Positions 1 to 8,482 are shown, numbered from the stretch's first letter. The stretch is 64,000 nucleotides of DNA from Ignavibacteriales bacterium (GCA_021740915.1 JAIOYW010000012.1:62001-126000), one strand, 5' to 3'. Translations and numbers: made by a program. The notes: a model not told the origin generated them from the sequence alone.

Positions 1-196
1 ACAGGGTATCGCAGAATGGCAAATGAAAATAGAGGGATAATTTTTTTTCATTGCCTGTAACATTCGTCGAAATGATCTCATCCAGGTACTTTTCAGGAGT
101 AAAGCCCGCATTGAAATGCGGTGCGGTCGGATAACTTGTATATCTTGGACCCGGTTTATCATATTTTTTTATAAGTTCAATATCGATATCAAACAT
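1..196 (-). CDS. hemN: Oxygen-independent coproporphyrinogen III oxidase, N-terminal fragment (cut by window edge)
   Basis: Only the first 65 codons lie in the window. The reading begins [20 protein letters not shown] and continues to YFHLPFC, the N-terminal signature of HemN. HemN is the radical-SAM enzyme that decarboxylates coproporphyrinogen III to protoporphyrinogen IX without oxygen. The fragment stops just after the first cysteine of what should be the CxxxCxxC iron-sulfur motif. Its ATG (194-196) overlaps the hemE stop by 8 bases, so it is the sixth gene of the heme operon and probably translationally coupled. The use of HemN rather than an oxygen-dependent enzyme suggests heme synthesis under low oxygen. 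Confidence 0.9.
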   Translation of the reverse strand, partial: MFDIDIELIKKYDKPGPRYTSYPTAPHFNAGFTPEKYLDEIISTNVTGNEKKLSLYFHLPFCDTL

Positions 197-1274
197 TTAT
201 TTGCTCCGAATCCTCATTATTGGGCTTTTTATGGAAAGCGGGACTTTCTTCTTTTACGAAGTTTATCATCGCTTTTAGATTTTCCGGATCCACATCAGGG
301 AGTATCCCATGCCCGAGATTAAAAATATGTCCTTCTCCGTATCCGAAAGATTTAAGAGCAGCAATTACTTTTTTTCGAATGAGTTTATGATTTCCGTACA
401 AAACCGTCGGGTCCAAATTGCCCTGAAGTGCAACCTTTGACTGGAGCTGCTCCCTGACTTTACCAAGGTTCATTGTCCAATCCAAACCAAGTACATCTGC
501 CCCTGAATCTGAAAGTTTTTTAAGTTTATAATGTACTCCCTTAGCAAAAACAATTACAGGCTGCTCTTTTCTTTTGATACCTGCTATGGTCTTAGCTATA
601 TATTCGAGCGAGAATTCTTCAAATTCAGCCGGAGCGAGAATCCCTCCCCATGTGTCAAATATCTGAACAGCATCGGCGCCTGCTTCTATCTTTGCCGAAA
701 GGTATTCTGAGCATATATCGCTCAGAAAATCCAATATTTTATGCGCCAGTTTCGGATCATTATATATAAGCTTTTTAATCTCCGAAAAATTCTTTGACCC
801 TTTGCCTTCGACCATATATGTTAAAAGAGTCCATGGCGATCCGCTGAAACCGATCAGGGGCACCCGACCGGCAAGTTCTTTTTTAGTAAGCGCCACTGCG
901 TCAAGCACGTATTTGAGCTCTTGCCAGATATCCGGCTTTGATAGTGATTGAAAATCTGCTTTGCTTCTCACGGGGTTTGCAAAGACAGGTCCCCGACCCT
1001 CCTCAATACTTAAAGACATACCTGTGGCTTCGGGAATAACAAGTATATCCGAAAAAATAATAGCTGCATCCACCCCCATCAGATCAACCGGCTGTAAAGT
1101 AACTTCAGCGGCGAGTTCGGGAGTTTTGCACATCGTAAGAAAATCGTATTTTTTCCTCACGGCACGGTATTCAGGAAGATACCTGCCTGCCTGACGCATT
1201 ACCCAGACCGGGGTTCTCTCTGTTTTCTCTCTTCGGCATGCCCGAAGAAAAAGATCATTTTTTATATCTATCAA
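189..1274 (-). CDS. hemE: Uroporphyrinogen decarboxylase HemE
   Basis: HemE removes four carboxyl groups from uroporphyrinogen III to give coproporphyrinogen III in the cytoplasm. The 361-residue length is normal. The N-terminal signature [12 protein letters not shown] (residues about 26-37) carries the family's substrate-binding arginines, and [16 protein letters not shown] and the C-terminal [10 protein letters not shown] stretch are also typical. The start is TTG (1272-1274), chosen because AAGGAG (complement of 1281-1286) sits 6 bases before it and the next in-frame ATG would remove part of the conserved signature. It overlaps hemD by 20 bases at its start and hemN by 8 bases at its end. 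Confidence 0.96.
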   Translation of the reverse strand: MIDIKNDLFLRACRREKTERTPVWVMRQAGRYLPEYRAVRKKYDFLTMCKTPELAAEVTLQPVDLMGVDAAIIFSDILVIPEATGMSLSIEEGRGPVFANPVRSKADFQSLSKPDIWQELKYVLDAVALTKKELAGRVPLIGFSGSPWTLLTYMVEGKGSKNFSEIKKLIYNDPKLAHKILDFLSDICSEYLSAKIEAGADAVQIFDTWGGILAPAEFEEFSLEYIAKTIAGIKRKEQPVIVFAKGVHYKLKKLSDSGADVLGLDWTMNLGKVREQLQSKVALQGNLDPTVLYGNHKLIRKKVIAALKSFGYGEGHIFNLGHGILPDVDPENLKAMINFVKEESPAFHKKPNNEDSEQINV

Positions 1275-2037
1275 GTATTACTCCTTTCCTTTTCATAAAA
1301 TTTTTAACAGCATCAATAAATGACTTGAGATTGCTGTTTTCAGGTATAATATCAGGTGTTAATCCTGCTTCCCGCACGGCTGCAGCGGTTGTTTCGCCAA
1401 TAACCCCGATCCTTTTACAAAAAAAATAACGTGTAGGTTCACTGATTCCAAAATAAGCCAAAAAATTCCTGAAAGTCGAAGGACTCGTGAACATATACAG
1501 ATCTGCGGAAGTCGCCGAATTTTTCAACCCATCAAAATCGGGATCTGATTTTTCAGGCTGACATGTTTCATACACGATCACTTTGTAAACCCCGGCTCCC
1601 CGTATTTTCAGTTCCTCAGCCAAATGATTGTCGCTTAAATTTGAAGCAGGTATCAGGATCACTTTTCCACGTACACTATGGGAATCAAGTTCTTTTAATA
1701 TGCCTTCGGCAGTGTTCTCCGAGGCTGTCTCAATTTGCATAATTCCATTCAAGCGCAGTTCAGCAGCCGTCTTATCTCCAATCGCTACAATTTGTGTTGT
1801 CCCGGAGATAATTGTTTTAGTCCCGATTGATATAAAATAAAACCTGACAGCATTTTTAGATGTGAAAATAATTATATCGGGATTTTGCGGAACCTCTGCT
1901 AAGACGGGTACCTGCTTAAACATAAGCATTGGAATATGTATGAATTCAATTTCTGAATCTGCAATAGCAGAAAACTCAGGAGACGAAATTGATTCAGTGC
2001 CTGTAAATATTGCTCTGATCGGTTTAGACGTTCTCAA
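1255..2037 (-). CDS. hemD: Uroporphyrinogen-III synthase HemD
   Basis: HemD cyclises hydroxymethylbilane, made by the upstream hemC product, with inversion of ring D to form uroporphyrinogen III. The family is poorly conserved. Support comes from position between hemC and hemE, the 260-residue length, and the family landmarks IIFTSKNAVRFYF (about residues 55-67) and the C-terminal DLYMFTSPSTFRNFL and CKRIGVIGETTAAAVREAG segments. The start is TTG at 2035-2037, five bases after the hemC stop, with only a weak upstream GGAG. Coupling to hemC translation is likely. Confidence 0.9.
   Translation of the reverse strand: MRTSKPIRAIFTGTESISSPEFSAIADSEIEFIHIPMLMFKQVPVLAEVPQNPDIIIFTSKNAVRFYFISIGTKTIISGTTQIVAIGDKTAAELRLNGIMQIETASENTAEGILKELDSHSVRGKVILIPASNLSDNHLAEELKIRGAGVYKVIVYETCQPEKSDPDFDGLKNSATSADLYMFTSPSTFRNFLAYFGISEPTRYFFCKRIGVIGETTAAAVREAGLTPDIIPENSNLKSFIDAVKNFMKRKGVILDRYKK
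1275..1286 (-). promoter_or_regulatory. Strong ribosome binding site fixing the TTG start of hemE
   Basis: On the minus strand AAGGAG (1286-1281) is followed by six bases and TTG (1274-1272). No ATG is available at a suitable distance, so this site decides a non-ATG start inside the end of hemD. Confidence 0.75.
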
Positions 2038-2042
2038 AAAGA

Positions 2043-2984
2043 TCAGATCTCCGATCTTTTTCCGTAAATTTCAGCAAGTACTTCCCCGGCGCCGGCTTCA
2101 ATCATATCAGACGCTAATTTATGTCCCAGTTCCACTGGTTTTTTCCCGCTGCCTCTCCTTCTTTTCCGGAAGGTATAAGTTCCATCTATTGACCCCACAA
2201 ACCCGTCGAGTATAAATCCATTATCAGTCTTAAAACAGTAAGCGCCAATCGGGACCTGACATCCGCCTTCGAGGCTCTTTAAAAATGCTCTTTCTGCTGT
2301 GACTGCTGTATTCGTATCCGGATCATCCAATTTTGAAACCAAGCTGAAAGTATTATTATCGTTACCTCTTATTTCAATGCCCAACGCTCCCTGCCCCACC
2401 GCGGGCAATAACTCATCAAGAGAGATAATTGAAGAGATTTCCTCCTGGAGCTGCAATCTTTCGACACCAGCCCTTGCCAGAATTATTGCATCCCAGTCTG
2501 ATTCCTTAAACTTATTAATTCTTGTAGGGACATTCCCACGAAGTTCTTCAATTCTGATATCCGGGCGCAGCCTCGCAAGCTGAGAACGACGCCGCAAAGA
2601 GCCTGTGGCTACAACAGCGCCTTCTTTAAGATTAGAAATTGTATTCCCTTTTTTTCGGGCGATGAGTACATCCTCAACTGAATGCCTTTTGGTCACCGCT
2701 GCAAGCCTCAGTCCCGCAGGAATATCTGTCTGTAGATCTTTAAGACTGTGGACAGCAATATCAATATCACCAGCAAGAAGTGCACTTTCAAGCTCTTTTG
2801 TAAACAAACCTTTGTCCCCGATTTTCGAAAGAGCTACGTCGAGGATTTTATCCCCCTTAGTTTTTATATGATGGAGTTCGAATGTAAATTCCGGAAATTT
2901 CTGACTAAGTTCATCTTTAATAAAATTCGCCTGCCAGAGAGCCAGATCACTGGTTCTTGTTCCAATTATGTATTTTTTTTTCAT
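2043..2984 (-). CDS. hemC: Porphobilinogen deaminase (hydroxymethylbilane synthase) HemC
   Basis: HemC polymerises four porphobilinogens into hydroxymethylbilane on a covalent dipyrromethane cofactor. Visible landmarks are IIGTRTSDLALWQAN at the N-terminus, the substrate-binding GSLRRRSQL (about residues 128-136), the RGNVPTR loop (149-155) and the cofactor-carrying cysteine in EGGCQVPIGAY (Cys242). At 313 residues it is family-sized. Its ATG follows the hemA stop with no intervening base, which suggests translational coupling. Confidence 0.97.
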   Translation of the reverse strand: MKKKYIIGTRTSDLALWQANFIKDELSQKFPEFTFELHHIKTKGDKILDVALSKIGDKGLFTKELESALLAGDIDIAVHSLKDLQTDIPAGLRLAAVTKRHSVEDVLIARKKGNTISNLKEGAVVATGSLRRRSQLARLRPDIRIEELRGNVPTRINKFKESDWDAIILARAGVERLQLQEEISSIISLDELLPAVGQGALGIEIRGNDNNTFSLVSKLDDPDTNTAVTAERAFLKSLEGGCQVPIGAYCFKTDNGFILDGFVGSIDGTYTFRKRRRGSGKKPVELGHKLASDMIEAGAGEVLAEIYGKRSEI

Positions 2985-4286
2985 TTATTTCTCTGATTTA
3001 TCTATACGGGCAGTACCGGTGACGCTGTCTAACCCGAATAGTTCTTTGATTATCATCGTCCGTGTGGATATTTCCTGCACATTCGTCCCTGTCTCGGCGA
3101 TTTCCCTCAGATTAATTGTCGGATTATGCAGCAGTCTTCCAATCATCCTTCGGGTCATATCCTCAAGTTTAATGAAATCATCCTCGGTCACTTTATTTTT
3201 TATTTTATTTAACTCATCGCTCCGGATATCCTCGAAGAAATCGCGTAAACTTCTTATTGTCGGAACTACTTCAAGTGTATTATACCACCCGAAAAATCCT
3301 GTCATTTCCTCCATTATCATTTTTTCGACAATTGGAATTTCTTTTTCGCGTTTCTTCAGGTTCTGCTGCACTACAACCTGCAGACTATCCATATCATGAT
3401 AGAAAACATTGTCGATTTTTGCGACTTGCGGATCAATGTCTCTCGGAATTGCAATATCCATGATCACAACAGGTGCACCTTTCCGCCTTTTCATCATGTT
3501 AGCTACATCTTTCTGAGTCAGAATCAATTCTTCAGAACTTGTAGCACTGATAATAATATCATACTGATGCACATGTTCATTAAGAAACTCGAAAGGGACT
3601 ATTCCTCCGTGAATTTTTTTTGCGAGTTCTTCGGCGCGCGAAAGTGTTCTGTTTGCAACATCAATCTTATAAACACCTTTGGAGAACAGATTCGTGGCTG
3701 CTAATTCACCTGTTTCTCCTGCACCAATAATAAGTGCGCTCCTCTTTTCCAGATTGGCAAAAATCTTTTCAACCACCTGAACTGCTGCATAGCTGACCGT
3801 AACGGCTCCCTCACCAATCGATGTTTCTTTTATTGCACGTTTTCCCACTTTTAATGTCGTGTCAAAAAGTCTTTTAAGAACTGGTCCGGCGAAATTCATA
3901 TCGTGTGAATGGTCAAAGGCAGTCTTTACCTGCCCAAGTATCTGACTGTCGCCGATAATCAGACTATCAATCCCAGAGGCTACTGAAAAAATATGTTTTA
4001 CAGCCCCACAAGAGAAATATTGTCTGAAATTCTCTTTTGTCAGCCCCCCTGCCGCTTTTTTCCTGATCAGGAGTTCAATTATATCTGTATAGCCTGATAA
4101 TACGATATCTTTGGGAACACCAAAAATCTCAGTGCGATTACATGTTGAAAGTATAAATCCTTCTTTGAAATAAGATTTCCGGAGTTCTTCTGTCAGTTCC
4201 GTTATCTCAGTTTCACTGAGGTGAACAGCCTCTCTGAATTCGATCGGGGCTGTTTTATGATTTATTGAAATACCAATGAGAAACAT
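2985..4286 (-). CDS. hemA: Glutamyl-tRNA reductase HemA
   Basis: HemA reduces glutamyl-tRNA to glutamate-1-semialdehyde with NADPH, the first committed step of the C5 heme pathway. This shows the organism makes aminolevulinate from glutamate rather than from glycine. The catalytic cysteine is Cys49 in LSTCNRTEIF. The NADPH domain carries GAGETGELAA, and the C-terminal dimerisation helix follows. The length of 433 residues is typical. It sits second in the operon, 12 bases after the ccsA-like gene. The next enzymes, hemL and hemB, are not in the window. Confidence 0.97.
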   Translation of the reverse strand: MFLIGISINHKTAPIEFREAVHLSETEITELTEELRKSYFKEGFILSTCNRTEIFGVPKDIVLSGYTDIIELLIRKKAAGGLTKENFRQYFSCGAVKHIFSVASGIDSLIIGDSQILGQVKTAFDHSHDMNFAGPVLKRLFDTTLKVGKRAIKETSIGEGAVTVSYAAVQVVEKIFANLEKRSALIIGAGETGELAATNLFSKGVYKIDVANRTLSRAEELAKKIHGGIVPFEFLNEHVHQYDIIISATSSEELILTQKDVANMMKRRKGAPVVIMDIAIPRDIDPQVAKIDNVFYHDMDSLQVVVQQNLKKREKEIPIVEKMIMEEMTGFFGWYNTLEVVPTIRSLRDFFEDIRSDELNKIKNKVTEDDFIKLEDMTRRMIGRLLHNPTINLREIAETGTNVQEISTRTMIIKELFGLDSVTGTARIDKSEK

Positions 4287-4298
4287 AAAATGTCTTTC

Positions 4299-5123
4299 TT
4301 AATAAAATTCATGAAAGCTGCTTGCAAGCACTCTCAGCAGAAAAAGCGATAAAATCGAAATTCCGAATCCCGCAAGGGAAAACATTATGATTTTTTTTCC
4401 ATACCAGTTAAACAGCAATTTCAGCAAAATACCAATTCCATAGATCAGCCAGACTATCCCGGTTGTTATGAGTTTGGGATCAAAATAGCTGAAATCGGGA
4501 AAAGCTTCGGGTAACCATATAATCCCGATTGTTATAGAAACTGTCAAAAGCGCAAAGCCAATTACAACAGAAAAAAAACTTAACTTTTCAAGTGTTTCGA
4601 GACTTGGCAGTCTTTCGAAAATCAGCCCGAATTTACTGAGTTTAATATTTTTATATAACGAAAGGAAAAGTAAACCGTAAACCCCGGAGAGAACGATGCC
4701 GGAATACCCCAGTAAAGCGCTGACAACGTGCAGTCCAAGGAGTCTGTTCCTTAAAACTTCTTTTACCTCAACCAGATCATCAATATAAACGGTTGATACC
4801 AATTGAAAAACCAAAGCGAAAATAATAATAAACGCTCCCGTCTGCCTTACATCAGTAAGCAATTCTATCACAAAATAACAGAAGGCAAGCGAAAACGCCA
4901 GAACCGTGAAAATTTCATATTTATTCGTGATTGGAGGATGGTTAAACTCAATTGTTCGTGCGAGAAGATAAAAAAGGTGCAACACAATCGTAACGAAAAG
5001 GAAAATGCGTTTATAATTCTGTATCGAGTCGTTTTTTCCGAAGAATGCCGCGGCATAAACAGCTAATACCAGTAGATATGCTACGGAAAGAAACCAATTT
5101 AATCCATGAATTGCTGGTAACAT
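4299..5123 (-). CDS. ccsA: CcsA/HemX-family cytochrome c assembly membrane protein
   Basis: A 274-residue polytopic membrane protein with about eight hydrophobic helices, first gene of the heme operon. The family (CcsA/ResC/HemX, cytochrome c assembly protein domain) handles heme for cytochrome c maturation. The HemX subgroup sits beside hemA in several phyla and affects HemA level. The sequence shows the family's conserved histidines in membrane context (HVVSALLGYSGIVLSG at about 131-146). The W-rich heme-handling motif of full CcsA is not obvious, so a HemX-like role is as likely as a true c-heme synthetase subunit. Confidence 0.82.
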   Translation of the reverse strand: MLPAIHGLNWFLSVAYLLVLAVYAAAFFGKNDSIQNYKRIFLFVTIVLHLFYLLARTIEFNHPPITNKYEIFTVLAFSLAFCYFVIELLTDVRQTGAFIIIFALVFQLVSTVYIDDLVEVKEVLRNRLLGLHVVSALLGYSGIVLSGVYGLLFLSLYKNIKLSKFGLIFERLPSLETLEKLSFFSVVIGFALLTVSITIGIIWLPEAFPDFSYFDPKLITTGIVWLIYGIGILLKLLFNWYGKKIIMFSLAGFGISILSLFLLRVLASSFHEFY

Positions 5124-5145
5124 AAGTTTTGCTTTTTAATTGAGT

Positions 5146-5162
5146 ATGCTAAAATTGTGCCA
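5146..5162 (-). promoter_or_regulatory. Possible sigma-54 (-24/-12) element before the heme operon
   Basis: Minus-strand TGGCAC (5162-5157), five bases, then TAGCAT (5151-5146). The GG and GC doublets have the 12-base spacing required for RpoN promoters, but the -12 part is TAGC instead of TTGC. The inferred start would leave a leader of only about 13 bases before the ccsA-like ATG, which weakens the case. Confidence 0.3.
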
Positions 5163-5304
5163 GGGAAATAGTAAAAGTAACTATTAACACCCTGTTCACT
5201 CTGCTTATTAATTAATGCTCAAAAAGTAATATGCAAAGATAAGGGTATTCTTATTAATGGGATATGGTGACTTATTATTTCTTAAACCTGAAATGCAAAC
5301 ATCC

Positions 5305-5781
5305 TCAAACAGGGTAACCGAATTTTCTTCCTTCCCTGCTTTTTTCTCTTTTCTGGTTAAGATGATTTTTGATTAATAGAAGGGCGCTTTTTACTCTATC
5401 CGACATATAACCGGATTTAAGGGATTTCTCAAAATATTTCACCGAATATGTCGCATCACAATAGAGGTACAATATTCCAAGTCTGAGATTGGCTTCCGGG
5501 TCATCCTCATTTGTAAGATGTTCAGTATCATAAACAAGTTCAGGGCAGGGACAATCATCTTCGACCGGATTTGTGTTCAGAATGATATTAATATCTTCGC
5601 TTATCAGCGATAAAAAAAGTTCAAAGGCTCTGCTGATTTTACCTGTCTGTGTATAACAGATAATTAGTTTTTTTCTTACTTGCTTATTCTGCGGATATCT
5701 GTTAAGGATTTCTTCAAATATTTTTTCGGCCTCAGAATAATTCCTGATCATAAACAACTGATTTCCTAACATTTCACTCAT
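5305..5781 (-). CDS. Small TPR-like protein of unknown function
   Basis: 158 residues with no signal peptide or membrane segment. The N-terminal half (about residues 5-55) reads as a tetratricopeptide-type helical hairpin: NYSEAEKIFEEILNRYPQN, then VRKKLIICYTQTGKISRAFELF. A second helical repeat lies near 95-125 (ANLRLGILYLYCDATYSVKYFEKSLK). A linker contains an acidic Cys pair, DDCPCPE. Such repeats mediate protein contacts and no enzyme motif is visible. It follows the rhodanese gene by 101 bases, across a hairpin, and precedes the heme operon, so it may be transcribed alone or by read-through. Function unknown. Confidence 0.65.
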   Translation of the reverse strand: MSEMLGNQLFMIRNYSEAEKIFEEILNRYPQNKQVRKKLIICYTQTGKISRAFELFLSLISEDINIILNTNPVEDDCPCPELVYDTEHLTNEDDPEANLRLGILYLYCDATYSVKYFEKSLKSGYMSDRVKSALLLIKNHLNQKREKSREGRKFGYPV

Positions 5782-5819
5782 TGTTTTTGCCTGAAAATAT
5801 TTTACCTTTTCTTAAGATT

Positions 5820-5845
5820 CGGGGCTGTCTGAATCAACAGCCCCG
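5820..5845. terminator. GC-rich hairpin after the rhodanese gene
   Basis: Perfect 9-bp stem CGGGGCTGT / ACAGCCCCG with an 8-base loop, 38 bases past the rhodanese stop on the minus strand. Neither side has a proper T-tract, so it is a terminator-like or processing hairpin rather than a textbook intrinsic terminator. Confidence 0.5.
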
Positions 5846-5882
5846 AGTAAAACTGTTAAATAATAATTTATTTTATATAAGA

Positions 5883-6884
5883 TTAATTACCTGTGACATA
5901 AGGATAACCCATTACGTCTGTGTCTGGTTTGAAAACTGTCAAACCATTGGCTTTTGCCCAATCGTAATTAAGTATATTTACACCATTAAGAAGGGTTTTG
6001 GCATCATAGCCTAAAAGTTTCAAATATGCTGCAACATGTGCTGATGTCTGTCCAGTATAGCACCAAACAACGATAGTTTTATCTGTTGGAAGGGTCTTAA
6101 GATTAACATCTAATTTCAGATCAACCTTCGGAGTGTATTGGATTGAATTAGGAAGATGTCCAAGATTGTAATGATTTTCTGGCCAGTAGTTCACAATGTA
6201 ATAATTTGAGAGAGCGGGTGTAAGTGTTGTGTGCGCAATTTTAACATCACCGAAAGGATCTGCTGATGATAACATTGCAGCAACTCTTGCTTTGAGAATA
6301 TCTTCGCCTGTCTTTTTACCTGTTGAAAGTTTCGGGAGGCTTCCGGCTGTGCCTTTAGCGGTAGCTGTTGTAACAAAATCAGTATAGTTATTTCCCATAC
6401 CGCCGTTCCATGAAGTAGCAACTGCTGAATTCCATGCTGACATGCCGAATTTTAGGTCATAAACATTGCTATATCCAAGAATTCTTAGCAGTGATGTTGC
6501 ATAAGCTGCGGTCTGTCCGGAATAGCAGGCAAGAACTATTTTTTCATAAGAAGTTGTGTTGATGCTTTCCATATAGGCAACGAGTTCGCCCAATGTTTTG
6601 TTTACCGCACCTTCAATATGTCCTTTATTAGCAAAATCCGCAGCACTTCTGATATCAATAACCAATAATTTGGTGGGATTTGTAAGGCGGAGAGTATTAA
6701 CATCAGCAGCGGTGATCATTGCCGGGGCCAAAGTGTTAATAAAATCACCATTTGCCTCGAGGTATTTTACAAGTACTTCAGATTCATTGACTGTTTCGGG
6801 CGGTGTAACCGGATCGTCTTCGCATGCCACAAAGAATAAAAATGGCATCAATAGCAACAGATAATATAGCTTACGTAAGTTCAT
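5883..6884 (-). CDS. Tandem rhodanese-domain lipoprotein
   Basis: A 333-residue exported lipoprotein. The signal peptide ends in lipobox FFVAC, with Cys21 the lipid-anchored residue. Two rhodanese (sulfurtransferase) domains follow. Domain 1 (about 50-155) has VIDIRSAADFANKGHIEGAV and the active-site loop CYSGQTA with Cys120. Domain 2 (about 200-320) has HYNLGHLPNSIQ and the loop CYTGQTS with Cys275. Both loop cysteines are present, so both domains could carry a persulfide. Domain 2 lacks the usual D-x-R before its GH motif, reading IVNYWPENHY instead. It starts 41 bases after the multiheme cytochrome and almost certainly shares its transcript. The context suggests a periplasmic sulfur-transfer partner of that cytochrome. 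The substrate is unknown. Confidence 0.9.
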   Translation of the reverse strand: MNLRKLYYLLLLMPFLFFVACEDDPVTPPETVNESEVLVKYLEANGDFINTLAPAMITAADVNTLRLTNPTKLLVIDIRSAADFANKGHIEGAVNKTLGELVAYMESINTTSYEKIVLACYSGQTAAYATSLLRILGYSNVYDLKFGMSAWNSAVATSWNGGMGNNYTDFVTTATAKGTAGSLPKLSTGKKTGEDILKARVAAMLSSADPFGDVKIAHTTLTPALSNYYIVNYWPENHYNLGHLPNSIQYTPKVDLKLDVNLKTLPTDKTIVVWCYTGQTSAHVAAYLKLLGYDAKTLLNGVNILNYDWAKANGLTVFKPDTDVMGYPYVTGN

Positions 6885-6925
6885 TTTAACTCCTGATTGT
6901 TGTTTTATGTGTGTAATAAATTAAA

Positions 6926-8326
6926 TTATAATCCCCAGCTGGAAGGTAGTTTACCATCCACCACGGTTGATTTATTAGCCTCAATTTCCCATGGTTGAAG
7001 ATCTGATTCAAAAAGATATAATTCTTTGTTAATAAGTACGCCGCCTTCATTCCTGATGTGGCATCCCGCAGAGCAAGTCGTGTAAAGATCACCGTTGGCG
7101 TCTGCTGTTCTTGGAGTGCGTTTCAGAATATTATGCGGAGTAGCATACTTGTATGTCGGGAATGCATCGAAATTAGTTAACACCGGGGTTCCAAATTCAA
7201 CCCAGCTATCAGGTGCCATCGGCGCTTCGCGCAAAGTGGCATATTTAATTCCCGGTTTAATTGTCGGAATGGGGTTCATGCCGATCTTATAACCCTGATG
7301 AGATGGTATCCTGGCGCCTTCTTCCGCACCAATATGACAGCTTCCGCAGTTGTTGTATTCCTGAGAATGACAGACATTGCAATTCAGGTCTGCTATCGGG
7401 TTGGATGCATTAGCATGCATATTATGATAAAGATTTGAAGTTGCAACATCCTGATGGCAATCGCTGCAGGAGGGTAGCTGAGCAGTCTTATAACGCTGGT
7501 CATAATATTGTCCGTCACCATGAACTTCATTCATCGAATGGCAGTTGAGACAGGTAAATCCTGCTTTGCTCAGATGTACGTCAGGAGAAGTACCGGCACC
7601 CTGTCCAAAATAAGCGTGTCCTCCCCGGCTGACATGGCATCCGACACAGATATCTTTCATATCCGGAGTTTTGCTGAAATTATGTCCCTGATACAATCCG
7701 CCGCCTGTTGCTTTCGGTCTGTTTACGTGGCAATCACCACAGGAACCGTGACATTTTGCACAATTGTGATCGTAGCCTTCTTTCATGAGATCTGAGAGAA
7801 GATCAAACTTATCAGGTCCGGTACCAAGTCCCATCCTGCTGGTGACCATACTTTTCTGTCCCCAACCCTGTTCGTGTGTGCTGTTATGAGTTCTTTCAAA
7901 AACATCAGCATGACAGCCTGCACATTTTTCCGCTGCATCATGTGAAGGTTTGTTGAGGAAACTACCGGAATGTGCAACTGTTTTGTCTGAAGTGCCATCT
8001 GTTCCGTTATGGCAAAACGTACATTCGATTTTTCCATGAAAACCGTTCTTAAATTCAGTATATCCCTCTCCGCCAAGATAAACCCTGTCATAAGGTTCGA
8101 TGTGGGGTGTTTCTCCGCCGCATCCGCCGCCGCCGGTTGAGGGAGGATCTGGTGTGTAAACGGCTTTTAAGGTAACGTAACTGGTGTGGCATCCTTCGCA
8201 ACTGTTGATCGCTTTCTGATTTTCAACAGGAGTTACTATAGGATCTTCATTTTTATCAGCGCACCCAATGACAACAAATGCGGTAGTAAAAAAAGCCAGA
8301 TACCAGATTTTGTTTAAATGCTTCAT
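6926..8326 (-). CDS. Multiheme c-type cytochrome lipoprotein (10 CxxCH plus one CxxxCH)
   Basis: 466 residues from the ATG at 8324-8326, chosen because it opens a clean lipoprotein signal MKHLNKIWYLAFF with lipobox VVIGC (Cys22). An ATG 13 codons upstream would spoil the signal. CxxCH heme sites start at residues 43, 102, 135, 189, 196, 227, 259, 287, 316 and 327. An eleventh, CSAGCH (418-423), has three residues between the cysteines, a rare spacing. A glycine-rich patch (65-71, with an extra Cys) lies after the first heme. No match to the catalytic motif of NrfA or octaheme reductases (CxxCK) is seen. It probably transfers electrons at the outer or inner membrane face. It leads an operon with the rhodanese lipoprotein, behind a sigma-54-type promoter. 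Confidence 0.93.
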   Translation of the reverse strand: MKHLNKIWYLAFFTTAFVVIGCADKNEDPIVTPVENQKAINSCEGCHTSYVTLKAVYTPDPPSTGGGGCGGETPHIEPYDRVYLGGEGYTEFKNGFHGKIECTFCHNGTDGTSDKTVAHSGSFLNKPSHDAAEKCAGCHADVFERTHNSTHEQGWGQKSMVTSRMGLGTGPDKFDLLSDLMKEGYDHNCAKCHGSCGDCHVNRPKATGGGLYQGHNFSKTPDMKDICVGCHVSRGGHAYFGQGAGTSPDVHLSKAGFTCLNCHSMNEVHGDGQYYDQRYKTAQLPSCSDCHQDVATSNLYHNMHANASNPIADLNCNVCHSQEYNNCGSCHIGAEEGARIPSHQGYKIGMNPIPTIKPGIKYATLREAPMAPDSWVEFGTPVLTNFDAFPTYKYATPHNILKRTPRTADANGDLYTTCSAGCHIRNEGGVLINKELYLFESDLQPWEIEANKSTVVDGKLPSSWGL

Positions 8327-8366
8327 AATTGTTCCGTTAATTACAAGTGATTTTGTCCGGAACAAA

Positions 8367-8383
8367 CTGCAATTCCCGTGCCG
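8367..8383 (-). promoter_or_regulatory. Near-consensus sigma-54 promoter of the cytochrome-rhodanese operon
   Basis: Minus strand, 8383 to 8367, reads CGGCACGGGAATTGCAG. This matches the RpoN consensus TGGCACG-N4-TTGCW at all positions but the first T. GG (-24) at 8382/8381 and GC (-12) at 8370/8369 are exactly 12 bases apart. The inferred start near 8357 gives a leader of about 31 bases ending in GGAAC before the cytochrome ATG. Confidence 0.72.
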
Positions 8384-8425
8384 TTATTAAATCATTGTAA
8401 AACAATAAGATAGGGTGAGAGGCTG

Positions 8426-8442
8426 TGAAACACTTTGTTTCA
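8426..8442. promoter_or_regulatory. Palindromic upstream site A (TGAAACA-N3-TGTTTCA, perfect)
   Basis: A perfect 7-3-7 inverted repeat, TGAAACA CTT TGTTTCA. Its centre is about 77 bases upstream of the inferred sigma-54 start. It is the best copy of a motif that recurs three more times in the next 107 bases, as expected for enhancer-binding-protein sites. Confidence 0.68.
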
Positions 8443-8482
8443 AGTAATTGCCAGGGGAAAATATGAGCAGATCAAATGATTG

